From Phycisphaerales bacterium (GTDB lineage Bacteria; Planctomycetota; Phycisphaerae; WQYP01), in the NCBI GenBank assembly GCA_027313145.1, contig DAHVEJ010000003.1, positions 1 to 59,090 of the forward strand: DNA of 59,090 bases, written 5' to 3'. The translations under genes and the position numbers were made by a program. Shown one piece after another: positions 8,999 through 18,320 of the stretch. The notes beneath the pieces were generated by a model. It made no database searches. It was given only the letters and a program-made list of their open reading frames with translations, and had not been told where the DNA came from. The number at the start of each line of letters is the position of its first letter. The stretch's first letter is position 1.

Positions 8999-11989
8999 AT
9001 GGCGGGTTATAATCCCAGTAGTATTGAAAAGAAATGGCAGCGCGTTTGGCAGGAAAATCGCATATTCTCTGCCGATATGCGCCCGGCTACGCCTAAGTAT
9101 TATGTATTGGATATGTTTCCCTATCCGTCCGGGGAAGGATTGCATGTCGGACATCCCGAAGGATATACGGCTACCGACATTGTCGCGCGTTTCAAGCGAG
9201 CGGCCGGATTTAATGTCATGCACCCCATGGGCTGGGACGCATTTGGCCTGCCGGCCGAGCAGTACGCCATTAAAACCGACACGCATCCGGTTGTGATAAC
9301 CCGAAAAAATATAGATCGTTTTCGTGCCCAGCTTCAGGCCATCGGTTTCTCTTATGATTGGCAGCGCGAGGTCAATACCACAGACCCCGGCTATTACCGA
9401 TGGACACAATGGATATTCCTGCAATTATATGACACCTGGTATGACTCCAAGCTGCAAAAAGGGAGACCGATTGCCCAGCTCGCGGCGGAATTTGAATCCG
9501 GCCATCGGGCGCTACCGCCCTCCGCCGGAAATAAAAGCTGGTCACAGTTAGCGGCGCACCAGAAACGGCGGGTGCTCGACGAGTACCGCCTGGCCTATGA
9601 AATTGAAGCGCCTGTCAATTGGTGCCAAGCCCTGGGCACGGTCCTGGCCAATGAAGAGGTAATCGACGGCAAAAGCGAAGTAGGGGGCTTCCCGGTAGAG
9701 CGCCGCCCCATGCGGCAATGGATGCTGCGCATCACCGCGTACGCCCAGCGATTGCTGGACGGTTTGGACGCGTTGGACTGGTCCGAATCATTAAAAATGA
9801 TGCAGCGGAACTGGATTGGCCGTTCGGAAGGGGCGTTGGTGCGGTTTGCCGTCGCTCATTGCCCGCCGGAAGTCACCGTCTTTACGACGCGTCCTGATAC
9901 GCTCTTCGGGGCCACATATCTGGTTCTGGCACCGGAGCATCCCTTGGTGGACTTAAGCGCGGAACAAAACATCATACCCGCCGCGTGGCCGGCCGGAATT
10001 CCGGACCGCTGGCGCTCCATCGCCGGTTCACCACGGGAGGCGGTTGCGGCGTATCAGAAAACTGCCGCCGCGCGCTCCGAGCGGCAACGCCAGGAAGACA
10101 ACGCCAAAACCGGAACATTTACCGGGGCCTATGCCATCAACCCCGTGAATAATGAACGTATACCGATATTTATTTCTGATTATGTGTTAATGGGTTATGG
10201 CACCGGTGCCATCATGGCCGTTCCCGCGCATGATCAGCGCGACTTTGATTTTGCCCATGCCATGGAACTCCCAATTCGCCGCGTGGTTAGCGCGGCGGCG
10301 GATCAGCCCGAGGCCGGAAAACTGCCGCTGGAATCCCCGGGCTTTGCCGTGAATTCCGCACAGCTTAATGGCTTATCCACCGCCGAGGCCAAAACCAGAA
10401 TCTGTGAGCATCTGGAACATAAGTCATTGGGAACCCGGCAGATCAATTATAAAATCCGGGACTGGCTTTTTTCCCGGCAACGTTACTGGGGCGAACCATT
10501 TCCGCTTATACATCTGCCGGATGGTACGACTGTTCCATTGGCGGAATCCCAGTTGCCCCTGACGCTACCGGAAGTGAAGGACTTTAAGCCCACCGGCACC
10601 ATGGAGCCACCTTTATTTAAAGCTGCCGACTGGCATCAGGTGCATGTGCTATTGGATGGTCCACCTGAAAATCTGCAGGCGCGCGTGGTACCGCCCGGAA
10701 CGCCCGGCGCGATCCCCGCGCGGCGGGAGCTTAACACCATGCCGCAATGGGCCGGCTCATGCTGGTATTATCTGCGTTACATTGACCCGGAGAATACCAC
10801 GCGCTTCTGCGATCCGGAAAAAGAAAAATACTGGATGGCCGGCGGCGTGGATTTATATGTTGGCGGCGTGGAACACGCCGTTCTGCATCTGCTGTACGCG
10901 CGGTTTTGGCACAAGGTGCTCTTTGATCGCGGTCTGGTAAGCTCGGAAGAACCATTCCGTAAGCTGGTGAATCAAGGCCTGATTCTCGGCGAAGCTGAGT
11001 ATACGGTCTTCGTATTAGAAAGCGGCCAATACGTGTCGCTTGCGGATATTGATCCGGAGTTCTCCACGCAAGTAGGGGAAGATGGCAAATCACAGATTAT
11101 CAGCCGCCACAAATCAACCGGAGCCTTGGTCGTGGGAAAACCCTGTGACCCCGCCACGGTGGAAAAACGCGGCGACGGCTTTGTCCTGAAAACGGATAAC
11201 AGCATTCAGGTGGATGCCCGATCCTTCAAAATGAGTAAATCGCGCGGCAATGTGGTAAATCCCGATGATGTCATCGCGGAATATGGGGCCGACTCTCTGC
11301 GGCTCTTTGAAATGTTCATGGGGCCGCTGGAACAGGTAAAGCCCTGGAGCACCGCCGGCGTTGAAGGTGTGTACCGCTTTTTGCAGCGCGTCTGGAGAAA
11401 TCTTCTCGGCGGCGATGACAACGTATTTCGCGTGGTGCGGCAACATGCCGATGGAAAGTGGACCTGCCACGGGCGTGAATTGTCCGCGCCGGACGTGGAG
11501 GTTGCCCTGCGGGATGTGGCGGCAATTCTGCGACCGATGCACCGGCTGATTCGCAAAGTCACAGCCGATATCGACCGTCTGGCGTTTAATACCGCCATCA
11601 GCGCGATGATGGAATTTAACAATGCTTTGACCAAGCTGACATTTGTACCCCTGGACGCGGCATTGAATCTCCTGCGGGTACTTGAGCCGTTCGCGCCGCA
11701 TATCGCCGATGAACTGTATCACGAATTAGCCGGCCCCGACGCGGCGGTATCCATCGCCTTGTTGCCCTGGCCCACATTTGATGAACGCCTGTGTGTGGAT
11801 GAAGAACTGGATGTGCCGGTACAGATTAACGGCAAGCTGGTGGGGCGTATTCGTATTGCCGCAACCAGCGATGAGCCGGAAGTATTCAGCGCGGCATTGG
11901 CTGATCCGCAGGTCGTCAATCGTTTGGCGCAGCGCCCAATAAAGAAGAAAATCTATATTAAAGGCCGCATGATTAATCTTGTGGTCTAA
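8999..11989 (+). CDS. leuS: Leucyl-tRNA synthetase, enlarged form
   Basis: 996 residues; charges tRNA-Leu with leucine in the cytosol. The start is ATG 8999 after GGAG; upstream in-frame codons are ignored. The class I signatures are HVGH in the first 60 residues (HIGH box) and KMSKSRGNVVNPDD late (KMSKS). The CP1 editing domain shows TTRPDTLFGATYLVLAPEHPLVD and GYGTGAIMAVPAHDQRDFDFA with its conserved Asp. It is about 130 residues longer than the E. coli enzyme. An extra segment of some 50 residues interrupts the region before VNWCQALGTVLANEEV, and another precedes the KMSKS loop. The usual ZN-1 cysteine cluster after VIDG is absent; that stretch reads GKSEVGGFPVERRP. It heads the lpxK-hldE run, with lpxK 20 bp downstream. 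Confidence 0.97.
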   Translation: MAGYNPSSIEKKWQRVWQENRIFSADMRPATPKYYVLDMFPYPSGEGLHVGHPEGYTATDIVARFKRAAGFNVMHPMGWDAFGLPAEQYAIKTDTHPVVITRKNIDRFRAQLQAIGFSYDWQREVNTTDPGYYRWTQWIFLQLYDTWYDSKLQKGRPIAQLAAEFESGHRALPPSAGNKSWSQLAAHQKRRVLDEYRLAYEIEAPVNWCQALGTVLANEEVIDGKSEVGGFPVERRPMRQWMLRITAYAQRLLDGLDALDWSESLKMMQRNWIGRSEGALVRFAVAHCPPEVTVFTTRPDTLFGATYLVLAPEHPLVDLSAEQNIIPAAWPAGIPDRWRSIAGSPREAVAAYQKTAAARSERQRQEDNAKTGTFTGAYAINPVNNERIPIFISDYVLMGYGTGAIMAVPAHDQRDFDFAHAMELPIRRVVSAAADQPEAGKLPLESPGFAVNSAQLNGLSTAEAKTRICEHLEHKSLGTRQINYKIRDWLFSRQRYWGEPFPLIHLPDGTTVPLAESQLPLTLPEVKDFKPTGTMEPPLFKAADWHQVHVLLDGPPENLQARVVPPGTPGAIPARRELNTMPQWAGSCWYYLRYIDPENTTRFCDPEKEKYWMAGGVDLYVGGVEHAVLHLLYARFWHKVLFDRGLVSSEEPFRKLVNQGLILGEAEYTVFVLESGQYVSLADIDPEFSTQVGEDGKSQIISRHKSTGALVVGKPCDPATVEKRGDGFVLKTDNSIQVDARSFKMSKSRGNVVNPDDVIAEYGADSLRLFEMFMGPLEQVKPWSTAGVEGVYRFLQRVWRNLLGGDDNVFRVVRQHADGKWTCHGRELSAPDVEVALRDVAAILRPMHRLIRKVTADIDRLAFNTAISAMMEFNNALTKLTFVPLDAALNLLRVLEPFAPHIADELYHELAGPDAAVSIALLPWPTFDERLCVDEELDVPVQINGKLVGRIRIAATSDEPEVFSAALADPQVVNRLAQRPIKKKIYIKGRMINLVV

Positions 11990-12009
11990 GAAATCGTCAG
12001 GATGCGTAT

Positions 12010-13053
12010 ATGCAGCAATGGTACAACCGCGTAATTACCGGTGAGGCGGTGGGTGTCCTTGCCGCGTTGCTGCGCTGGGTGCTGTCGGCTGTTTCATTGA
12101 TCTTCGGCGACATTGTGCACTGGCGCAATGTCGCCTATGACCGCGGATGGAAATCCGTTACGCGTTTGCCTGTGCCGGTCATTTCCGTAGGTAATATCAC
12201 CACCGGCGGCACGGGAAAAACTCCCACCGTCATCATGATTGCCAAGTGCCTCACCGACGCCGGATTAAAGCCGGCGATATTGACCCGGGGCTACGGTGCC
12301 CCCAGGGGCCAACGCTCGGATGAAGTCATGGTCATGGAATTGGAATGTCCCGGCGTGCCGGTGATAGTGAATCCAGACCGAATTGCCGGCGGCCGGGAAG
12401 CCCTCGCCCGGCATCAGGCTAATGTACTGATATTGGATGATGGATTCCAGCATCGACGCCTGGGGCGTGATCTGGACATTGTCCTCATTGATGCCACAAA
12501 TCCGCTGGGGGTGCCGGGAATGTTTCCGCGCGGCACGTGGCGGGAAGGCCCGGCCTCCCTTTCGCGGGCCCACCAAATTATTCTCACGCGCTGCGAGCAG
12601 GTTTCCGGCGAACTCACGGATTTGGCCGCCGGATTATTAACGCAGTGGGTGAACCCGCGGCGTATTTTTAAGCAGGTCACGGAAGTTCTGGGCGTATTTG
12701 ATCAACATGGAAATCCCGTTGACGTGCGGAATCAGACGGTTCTGGCGTTCGCCGGTATTGCCAATCCCGATGGTTTTGTCCGGACACTCTCCGATCTGGG
12801 GCTTCAGGTTTCCGCAGGGTGCTGGTTTGATGATCACCACCGCTATGTGACAGAGCGGGATTTTCCGGAAATGTTAAAGCTCACCGCCGACCGCCGGCCC
12901 GCCGCGTGGATTACAACCTCCAAAGACTGGGTCAAACTACGAGATTTTACGCCCCCGGTACCCCTCTGGCATGTGTGTATTGCCGCCCGAATCACCGGGG
13001 TGGCTGGAGAATTGTGGCGGCAGTCGCTGGCCGATTTAGCTGACAAAAAGTAA
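12010..13053 (+). CDS. lpxK: Tetraacyldisaccharide 4'-kinase (lipid A)
   Basis: 347 residues. It phosphorylates the 4'-position of the lipid A disaccharide at the inner-membrane face. VPVISVGNITTGGTGKTPTV is the family P-loop and is followed by LTRGYGA. DDGFQHRRLGRDLDIVLIDA contains the catalytic and metal-contacting region. The N-terminal part (about 10-30) is hydrophobic, consistent with the membrane anchor of LpxK. The length is normal. The start is ATG 12010 with AGGA upstream. It lies between leuS and hldE with gaps of 20 and 6 bp, so it is probably one transcript, and it implies that the organism makes lipid A. Confidence 0.95.
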   Translation: MQQWYNRVITGEAVGVLAALLRWVLSAVSLIFGDIVHWRNVAYDRGWKSVTRLPVPVISVGNITTGGTGKTPTVIMIAKCLTDAGLKPAILTRGYGAPRGQRSDEVMVMELECPGVPVIVNPDRIAGGREALARHQANVLILDDGFQHRRLGRDLDIVLIDATNPLGVPGMFPRGTWREGPASLSRAHQIILTRCEQVSGELTDLAAGLLTQWVNPRRIFKQVTEVLGVFDQHGNPVDVRNQTVLAFAGIANPDGFVRTLSDLGLQVSAGCWFDDHHRYVTERDFPEMLKLTADRRPAAWITTSKDWVKLRDFTPPVPLWHVCIAARITGVAGELWRQSLADLADKK

Positions 13054-13059
13054 AGTGAT

Positions 13060-14553
13060 ATGATGATTCATCCTTCCAGTGAATTACTTGCCTGCGTTGA
13101 GGCCTTCGGTAAACCGCGAATTTTGGTGGTCGGGGACCTTATTCTCGATCAATATGTCTACGGCGATGCCGAGCGTTTAAGTCCTGAAGCGCCGGTGCCC
13201 GTGGTGCGGGAACGGTACCGGCAAATGCGCGTGGGTGGCGCGGCCAATGTGGCCGTGTTTCTCGCGGCGCTAGGTGCCGTGCCGGTGCTGGCCGGCGTCA
13301 TCGGAAATGACTCATCCGGTGCCGCCTTGAAGGATCTTCTGGCACAGGCGCAAGTCAATGCCGATGCGGTGATTGCCGCAACGGATCGCCCGACATCCAC
13401 CAAAACTCGCTTTATTGGCCTGGCACAACATCGGCATCAGCAGCAGATGCTGCGCCTGGATCATGAAACGCTCGAGCCGGTTGACGCATCCGTGGAACAG
13501 CGGCTGCTGGCGGCCTTGGAAGCGGAAATTCCCGCGTGCCACCTGGTGTGTATTGAAGACTACAACAAAGGCCTGCTGTCCGATGCGCTATGCCAAAAAA
13601 TCATTTCCATGGCCCGCGCCGCCGGCCGCGAAGTGCTGGTGGATCCGGCCGCTATTAAAGATTATCGCCGCTATCAGGGCGCTTCCGCCATTACACCCAA
13701 TCGCACGGAAGCCGAACTGGCCGCCGGATGGCGCTTGGAAAATGTTCAGGAAGAAACCCCCCGGCTGGCGGCCCAGCTTCTAGAGCAATTACATCTGGAC
13801 GTATGTGTTTTAACTCTGGATCGGCACGGCATGTACCGGCTACAGCGCGGTCAACCCGGCTTGCTGCACCCCACGCGCCCGCGCAATGTCTACGATGTCA
13901 CCGGTGCTGGAGATATGGTGCTGGCCATGCTGGCCATGGCCCGAGCCAACGGGGCCTCATGGAGCGTCGCAATCGATTTGGGAAATATTGCCGGCGGGCT
14001 GGAGGTCGAGAAATTCGGCTGCGTGCCGTTAGCGCGCACGGAAATTGTGGATGAACTGCTGCAAATGGATTCCGCCGGCCGGCGAAAAATACTATCACTG
14101 CCCCGGCTGCTGGAGCGCCTGCATTCCCGCCACAGCTCGCAGCGGATCGTGTTTACCAATGGCGTATTTGATATTATCCACGCCGGGCATGTCCAATATT
14201 TGAACTTCGCCCGGGGCCAGGGCGATTTACTGGTGGTGGCGGTTAATTCGGATGAATCCGTCCGGCGGCTTAAAGGCCCCACCCGCCCTATTAACTCTTT
14301 GGATGATCGCATGGCGGTCCTGGCGGGTCTGGAGGCGGTCAGCTATGTGACGGCGTTCCATGAGGATACACCGCTGGAATTGATATCCGCGATAACTCCT
14401 GCGATATTGGTGAAAGGTGCCGATTATCAGGATAAGCCCGTGGTGGGGCGGGAATGTGTTGAAGCGGCGGGGGGCAAAGTGGTGCTGGCTCCGTTTTTAC
14501 AGGGGCGCTCCACGACGCGCGTGGTGGAAAAATCCCGATCCGGCGTTGATTAG
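13060..14553 (+). CDS. hldE: Bifunctional heptose-7-phosphate kinase / heptose-1-phosphate adenylyltransferase
   Basis: 497 residues with the two domains of HldE (RfaE). Residues about 15-330 are a PfkB/ribokinase-fold kinase that makes heptose 1,7-bisphosphate: VVGDLILDQYVYGDAERLSPEAP, an MRVGGAANVA substrate loop and DVTGAGDMVLAML with the catalytic Asp. Residues about 350-497 are a nucleotidyltransferase that makes ADP-heptose: RIVFTNGVFDIIHAGHV, where HAGH is the HxGH motif, then LLVVAVNSDESVRRLKGP. It supplies ADP-heptose for the LPS inner core. It starts 6 bp after lpxK. The adjacent gmhB encodes the phosphatase acting between its two activities. Confidence 0.96.
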   Translation: MMIHPSSELLACVEAFGKPRILVVGDLILDQYVYGDAERLSPEAPVPVVRERYRQMRVGGAANVAVFLAALGAVPVLAGVIGNDSSGAALKDLLAQAQVNADAVIAATDRPTSTKTRFIGLAQHRHQQQMLRLDHETLEPVDASVEQRLLAALEAEIPACHLVCIEDYNKGLLSDALCQKIISMARAAGREVLVDPAAIKDYRRYQGASAITPNRTEAELAAGWRLENVQEETPRLAAQLLEQLHLDVCVLTLDRHGMYRLQRGQPGLLHPTRPRNVYDVTGAGDMVLAMLAMARANGASWSVAIDLGNIAGGLEVEKFGCVPLARTEIVDELLQMDSAGRRKILSLPRLLERLHSRHSSQRIVFTNGVFDIIHAGHVQYLNFARGQGDLLVVAVNSDESVRRLKGPTRPINSLDDRMAVLAGLEAVSYVTAFHEDTPLELISAITPAILVKGADYQDKPVVGRECVEAAGGKVVLAPFLQGRSTTRVVEKSRSGVD

Positions 14554-14630
14554 CCTGTGGTAAAGCAGTCAGAGTTGTGGCATAAATAAGCCCTGATGCC
14601 CGGGGCAGGATGTTCCAGGGAAGGTGATAT

Positions 14631-15674
14631 ATGTCTGAACGTGCCGTTTTTTTGGATCGGGACAATACCATCATCGCCAACGACGGATACCTCGGTGATC
14701 CCACCGGTGTTAAATTACTTCCGGGTGCCGCCGCGGCCATTGCGTCGCTGCGACGGTTGGGATTTCGCATTATTGTGGTAAGCAATCAAAGTGGCGTGGC
14801 GCGGGGAATGTTTGATGAAGCGGCTGTCGAATCCGTCAATCAGGAAATGATTCGTCAACTTAAAGAACAGGCCGGTGCCCATGTGGACGCCAGTTATTAC
14901 TGCCCCTACCATCCCGATGCCACAGTCCCTGAATATAAATTGGATCATGAATGGCGCAAGCCCAAGCCCGGAATGCTCAAAGCCGCGCGGGAGGATTTTA
15001 ATCTGGATCTTGCCCAGTGCTGGATGATCGGAGATCAGCCCCGTGATGTCGCGGCTGGAGCCTCGGCGGGGTGCCGGACGATTCTCCTTTCTGATCCGGA
15101 AAAGCAAATGGAAGGCAATGACAATGTGCCGGCAATTACGCCGAACTTTATTGTCCGCTCATTGGCGGATGCGGCGCGTATTATTGTCCGCGAAGGCAAT
15201 AGTGCCAATCGTGATCCCGCCCCGGTGCCCTTGCTGCCGGCGGATGTTGCAGCCGTTGCGGAAGATGCTGCCGCCCGCCCCGATCCATCCGTTGGCCGAA
15301 ACCTGCCCGCGGATACCGAAGCACTGGCCGCCGCGGTTGCGGCTAAATTAACGTACCACCCCCCTGAAACCATCAAACCCGTGCTGGAGGATATTCTTCA
15401 GCAATTGCGCAGCGCTCATAGAAAAAGCGATATTGCCGAATTCTCCCTCTCCTTATTGCTGGCCACGATCATTCAAGCTCTCGCCGTGCTGTGCCTGGTG
15501 CTGGGAGCCTGGGATGCGCTTGCGGCAATTCACAGTGTCGCCACCGCCCGAAATCCTTACTGGTGGAATTATCGCATCATGCATCAGCTTACGGCGTTGG
15601 AATGGATGGCCGCCGGCTTAATCCTCCAGGTGATGGTCGTGGCGCTGTTGTTGCGCTACCGCAACAAGCAATAG
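14631..15674 (+). CDS. gmhB: Heptose-1,7-bisphosphate 7-phosphatase fused to a membrane tail
   Basis: 347 residues, ATG 14631 after AAGG. Residues 1-185 are a complete HAD-superfamily GmhB. FLDRDNTII supplies the nucleophile and acid Asp, VSNQSGVARG is motif II, the CPYHPD segment resembles the GmhB zinc loop but has fewer ligands, KPKPGM is motif III and MIGDQPRDVAAGASAGC is motif IV. It removes the 7-phosphate between the two steps of HldE. Residues about 200-270 are an Ala/Pro-rich linker. The last 75 residues hold two hydrophobic helices (LLLATIIQALAVLCLVLGAW and AAGLILQVMVVALLL). Free-standing GmhB is about 190 residues, so the C-terminal membrane extension is a real oddity. The fusion is in a single frame and shows no sign of a lost stop. 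Confidence 0.9.
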   Translation: MSERAVFLDRDNTIIANDGYLGDPTGVKLLPGAAAAIASLRRLGFRIIVVSNQSGVARGMFDEAAVESVNQEMIRQLKEQAGAHVDASYYCPYHPDATVPEYKLDHEWRKPKPGMLKAAREDFNLDLAQCWMIGDQPRDVAAGASAGCRTILLSDPEKQMEGNDNVPAITPNFIVRSLADAARIIVREGNSANRDPAPVPLLPADVAAVAEDAAARPDPSVGRNLPADTEALAAAVAAKLTYHPPETIKPVLEDILQQLRSAHRKSDIAEFSLSLLLATIIQALAVLCLVLGAWDALAAIHSVATARNPYWWNYRIMHQLTALEWMAAGLILQVMVVALLLRYRNKQ

Positions 15675-15697
15675 CTCATTCCTTGGAGATTATCCTT

Positions 15698-16441
15698 ATG
15701 CTCAGAGGGCCAGTTATTGGTATATCCCCCGACAATCAAGCTGCCGACCAACCCCATCCGGTTTATGAACTCCCAAGCGCCTACGCCGTGGCGATTGAAA
15801 AAGCCGGCGGCATTCCCATCTTGCTGCCCCATACTGCGGACCCGGCGACCCAGGCTGCTTACATGCACCTTATTGATGGCCTGCTGATTCCGGGAGGCAA
15901 CGACCTGGATCCGTCGCTTTACGGCCAGGCTCCGCATCCGACCCTGCGCCGCCTGGATTCGCTGCGTGAAAAATTTGATCTGGCCATGCTGGCCTTGGCG
16001 CAGGCACGCAATATGCCGGTGCTTGGAATATGTTTGGGCTGTCAGGCTATGAATGTGCGGCGGGGCGGATCGTTGCATCAGTACCTTCCCGAGGTGCCGC
16101 GCGATCAAAGCATCCGTCACACCGGAAACCCGGCTGACTCAACTGACAAAAATGCCTGGCACAGCGTTTCGCTGTCGCAAGGGTCAAAATTGCGCGCTAT
16201 ACTCAAGTGTGATCAGTTGACCGTCAACAGCCGCCATCGTCAGGCTGTTGATCGACTGGGCACGGGATTGACCGCGTGTGCGGCCAGTCCTGATGGCGTG
16301 ATGGAAGCCATCGAAGACAACACTATGAAGTTTTGGATCGGCGTGCAGTGGCATGCCGAAACGCTCACTGATCCGCCGCACGCGGGGTTATTTAACGCAT
16401 TTGTCGCTGCGGCCGCGACAAACATTGATCCCTCACGCTGA
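15698..16441 (+). CDS. Class I glutamine amidotransferase-like (peptidase C26) hydrolase
   Basis: 247 residues from ATG 15698 (GGAG nine bases upstream); the open frame before it overlaps gmhB and is not coding. The fold is that of gamma-glutamyl-gamma-aminobutyrate hydrolase (PuuD) and its relatives. LIPGGNDLDPSLYG forms the oxyanion region, GICLGCQAMNV has the nucleophilic Cys, VNSRHRQAV follows, and WIGVQWHAE carries the catalytic His and Glu. Relatives cleave gamma-glutamyl amides in polyamine catabolism. The true substrate cannot be read from the sequence. A Pro is usual in QWHPE and is Ala here. It follows gmhB by 23 bp and precedes the thioredoxin-like gene by 15 bp. Confidence 0.85.
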   Translation: MLRGPVIGISPDNQAADQPHPVYELPSAYAVAIEKAGGIPILLPHTADPATQAAYMHLIDGLLIPGGNDLDPSLYGQAPHPTLRRLDSLREKFDLAMLALAQARNMPVLGICLGCQAMNVRRGGSLHQYLPEVPRDQSIRHTGNPADSTDKNAWHSVSLSQGSKLRAILKCDQLTVNSRHRQAVDRLGTGLTACAASPDGVMEAIEDNTMKFWIGVQWHAETLTDPPHAGLFNAFVAAAATNIDPSR

Positions 16442-16456
16442 CAGGAGACGCCATAC

Positions 16457-17053
16457 ATGGCCTTTGATTTTAAGCCTTTTTTCAATCAGGCATTACCCTA
16501 TAACCCGTTGCTCCGGCAGTGTGCCACCGCCGAGCAGCGGCAGCGCTGGCAGAACGTCTATGACAGTGTAACACTGACGCCGGAACAAAAATCTCTGCTG
16601 CAGAGCTTTCGCAGAAAAATGGATGTCTTGTGTCTTGTCGGGGTCTGGTGCGGTGATTGCGTAAACGCCTGCCCTATTTTCCAACGATTTGCCGAACTTA
16701 CCGATAAAATTGATCTGCGCTTTGTAAATCGTGAACAGAAATTTGATCCGACCGCCTCCGACGCGGGAACGCATCTGGCCGGCCAATTGTCTATTTGCGG
16801 CGGACCACGGGTACCTGTTCTGGTATTTCTTTCACAGGACGGCTTTGAATGCGAACGTTTTGGTGAACGCACATTGGCAACCTATCGCTCCAAGGTGGCT
16901 GCCATGCAGGGGGCTTCGTGTTCCACTGGCCTGTTTGGTCCGCCCGCGGATTTGCTGCAAGCCAACATTGCGGAATGGTTAACGCATTTTGAACGGGTGC
17001 AACTCATGCTGCAGACCAGCCCGCGCTTAATTCGGCTTAATGGCGAAGCCTGA
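16457..17053 (+). CDS. Thioredoxin-fold protein with WCGDC motif
   Basis: 198 residues, with AGGAG upstream of ATG 16457. After about 50 helical residues comes a thioredoxin domain with VWCGDCVNACP, the CxxC active site in its CGDC form, then an RVPVLVFLSQDG strand with the cis-Pro. No signal peptide is visible, so it is probably cytosolic. Proteins of this group (thioredoxin_9-like) are assumed to be thiol-disulfide reductases, but their partners are generally unknown. It is the last gene of the tightly spaced leuS-to-thioredoxin run. Confidence 0.82.
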   Translation: MAFDFKPFFNQALPYNPLLRQCATAEQRQRWQNVYDSVTLTPEQKSLLQSFRRKMDVLCLVGVWCGDCVNACPIFQRFAELTDKIDLRFVNREQKFDPTASDAGTHLAGQLSICGGPRVPVLVFLSQDGFECERFGERTLATYRSKVAAMQGASCSTGLFGPPADLLQANIAEWLTHFERVQLMLQTSPRLIRLNGEA

Positions 17054-17288
17054 CGCATTGCGTTTTTCCGCCAACGGCCAGTGCGGTGCCGTTGCGCTCC
17101 AATAAAAATAGGGCGTGGCAATCAATCCACGTAGGCATCTGAGGTGCGAGTTTCCGGGCCGAACTCTTCTCTTCGCGTCGGCATATATGCCGTCAATTTC
17201 GCCGTCAGCAGCCTCGCACTGTACATAAACTCTCCGCTGGTGCACAATATAAGCAGGCCATGGATGGTGCTCAATTGGATGATTGCCA

Positions 17289-17792
17289 ATGCGTCGCGTT
17301 AAGCATACGAACAGATTTCTAATTATGCCGCTGGTTTTAAGCGTGGGCGTCATCAGTTGGGCGGTTTTACTGGCGTCCCTGCTGGCGGTAGCTCTGATTG
17401 TTCTTTCCCCGGCGATCCATGATATGCATCAGGCGCAGGTGACGCGCAATAATCTCCGCGCTACCCTGGCGTTGATCAATGAAAAAATCGCCCTGCAAAA
17501 CCGTTTTATCAAACTGGCGGATACCGATCAGCGGCTTATGCAGCGCCTGGCGGACCGACAGCTAAACATCGTGAACCCCAATGAACAAGTGCTTCCCCTG
17601 GCCAACGACACCCGCCCGCGCGACGTTCAAAGTCTGATTGACGAAGCCCTTAAACCCATCGAACCCAAACCCGTACCCCCCATTCCCTGGATCATCAACA
17701 TCGCCCGCTTCAACGTAATCCGCGGCCCCCTGATCATCTTAGCCCTATTTGGCTTCGTCGTAGCCTTCCTCCTGGACATCCGCCGCGCCTAA
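17289..17792 (+). CDS. Small two-span membrane protein, unknown
   Basis: 167 residues from ATG 17289. An N-terminal membrane span (about 12-40, LVLSVGVISWAVLLASLLAVALI region) is followed by a charged, probably coiled-coil stretch (50-100, RNNLRATLALINEKIALQNR). A Pro-rich segment (PIEPKPVPPIP) precedes a second span near the C-terminus (GPLIILALFGFVVAFLLDI). This organisation resembles septum- or envelope-associated coiled-coil proteins, but I recognise no family. It is separated from the thioredoxin-like gene by 235 bp with no evident gene. Confidence 0.6.
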   Translation: MRRVKHTNRFLIMPLVLSVGVISWAVLLASLLAVALIVLSPAIHDMHQAQVTRNNLRATLALINEKIALQNRFIKLADTDQRLMQRLADRQLNIVNPNEQVLPLANDTRPRDVQSLIDEALKPIEPKPVPPIPWIINIARFNVIRGPLIILALFGFVVAFLLDIRRA

Positions 17793-17946
17793 ACAATGAA
17801 CGAAATCAAAAATGATCAATGACCGATGAACAATGTTGAGGCATGGATGCCGAAATCTCCCGACAAGTCGGGACAGGCCTTATGTCGATTGGATCAGCGT
17901 ATCGGGTACCAACGCAAAAATCACCGGCATTTCTGACAAGTGACAT

Positions 17947-17976
17947 CCAAATTTGATCCGTGATCATTGGTCTTTG
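17947..17976 (+). repeat. Intergenic repeat copy 1 (GATCCGTGATC motif)
   Basis: This 30 bp is nearly identical to 18455-18486. Both read CCAAATTT, then GATCCGTGATC, then a T-rich stretch ending TCTTTG; the second copy has two extra bases after CCAAATTT. A further shared word, AATGATCAATGA, occurs at about 17811 and 18426. The repeats bracket the IS4-type remnant. Confidence 0.6.
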
Positions 17977-18020
17977 ACCAGTGAATTACGATTTCCGCAT
18001 CCCACTAAGCCGCGGGCGTC

Positions 18021-18320
18021 GTGCCCGCGCGCCCGCTCCCGCAACCCCCCGCACCGCGCCCCATTAATCCCCGTGCACCGGGAGTCTCATTGATCATTGC
18101 CCATCGCTCGCAGCGCCGCCCGCCGGATCCCATCAACTTTCTCATCGCCGAGGCGGTGCCCGACGAAACATTAACCACGCTGATGGTCAATCCCAAAAGA
18201 CCCGGAAGATTTGAGCCGCGCGTGCGTACACGCCGCCGTAACGGCTACCGTGTCATGACACGTCCAAGGTCCGAACTCAAGGCGATGATCGCACGCGGAG
18301 AGGAGATCAAATGTCGTTAA
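18021..18320 (+). pseudogene. Remnant of an IS4-type transposase C-terminus
   Basis: A 99-codon frame whose last 50 residues (from about 18165) read RPGRFEPRVRTRRRNGYRVM followed by TRPRSELK. To me this is the characteristic basic C-terminus of IS4-family transposases ('RPxRxEPRxxKRRxxxYxLLxxPR'). The Pro-rich first half is unlike a transposase and is probably not coding. No DDE catalytic core is left, and the surrounding sequence is repeat-rich, so this is most likely a decayed insertion. The alternative is a real short basic protein. Confidence 0.45.

Noticed and set aside
15491-15697. Longer start for the C26 amidase
   Set aside because: The extra 69 residues overlap gmhB in a different frame; ATG 15698 has a proper GGAG.
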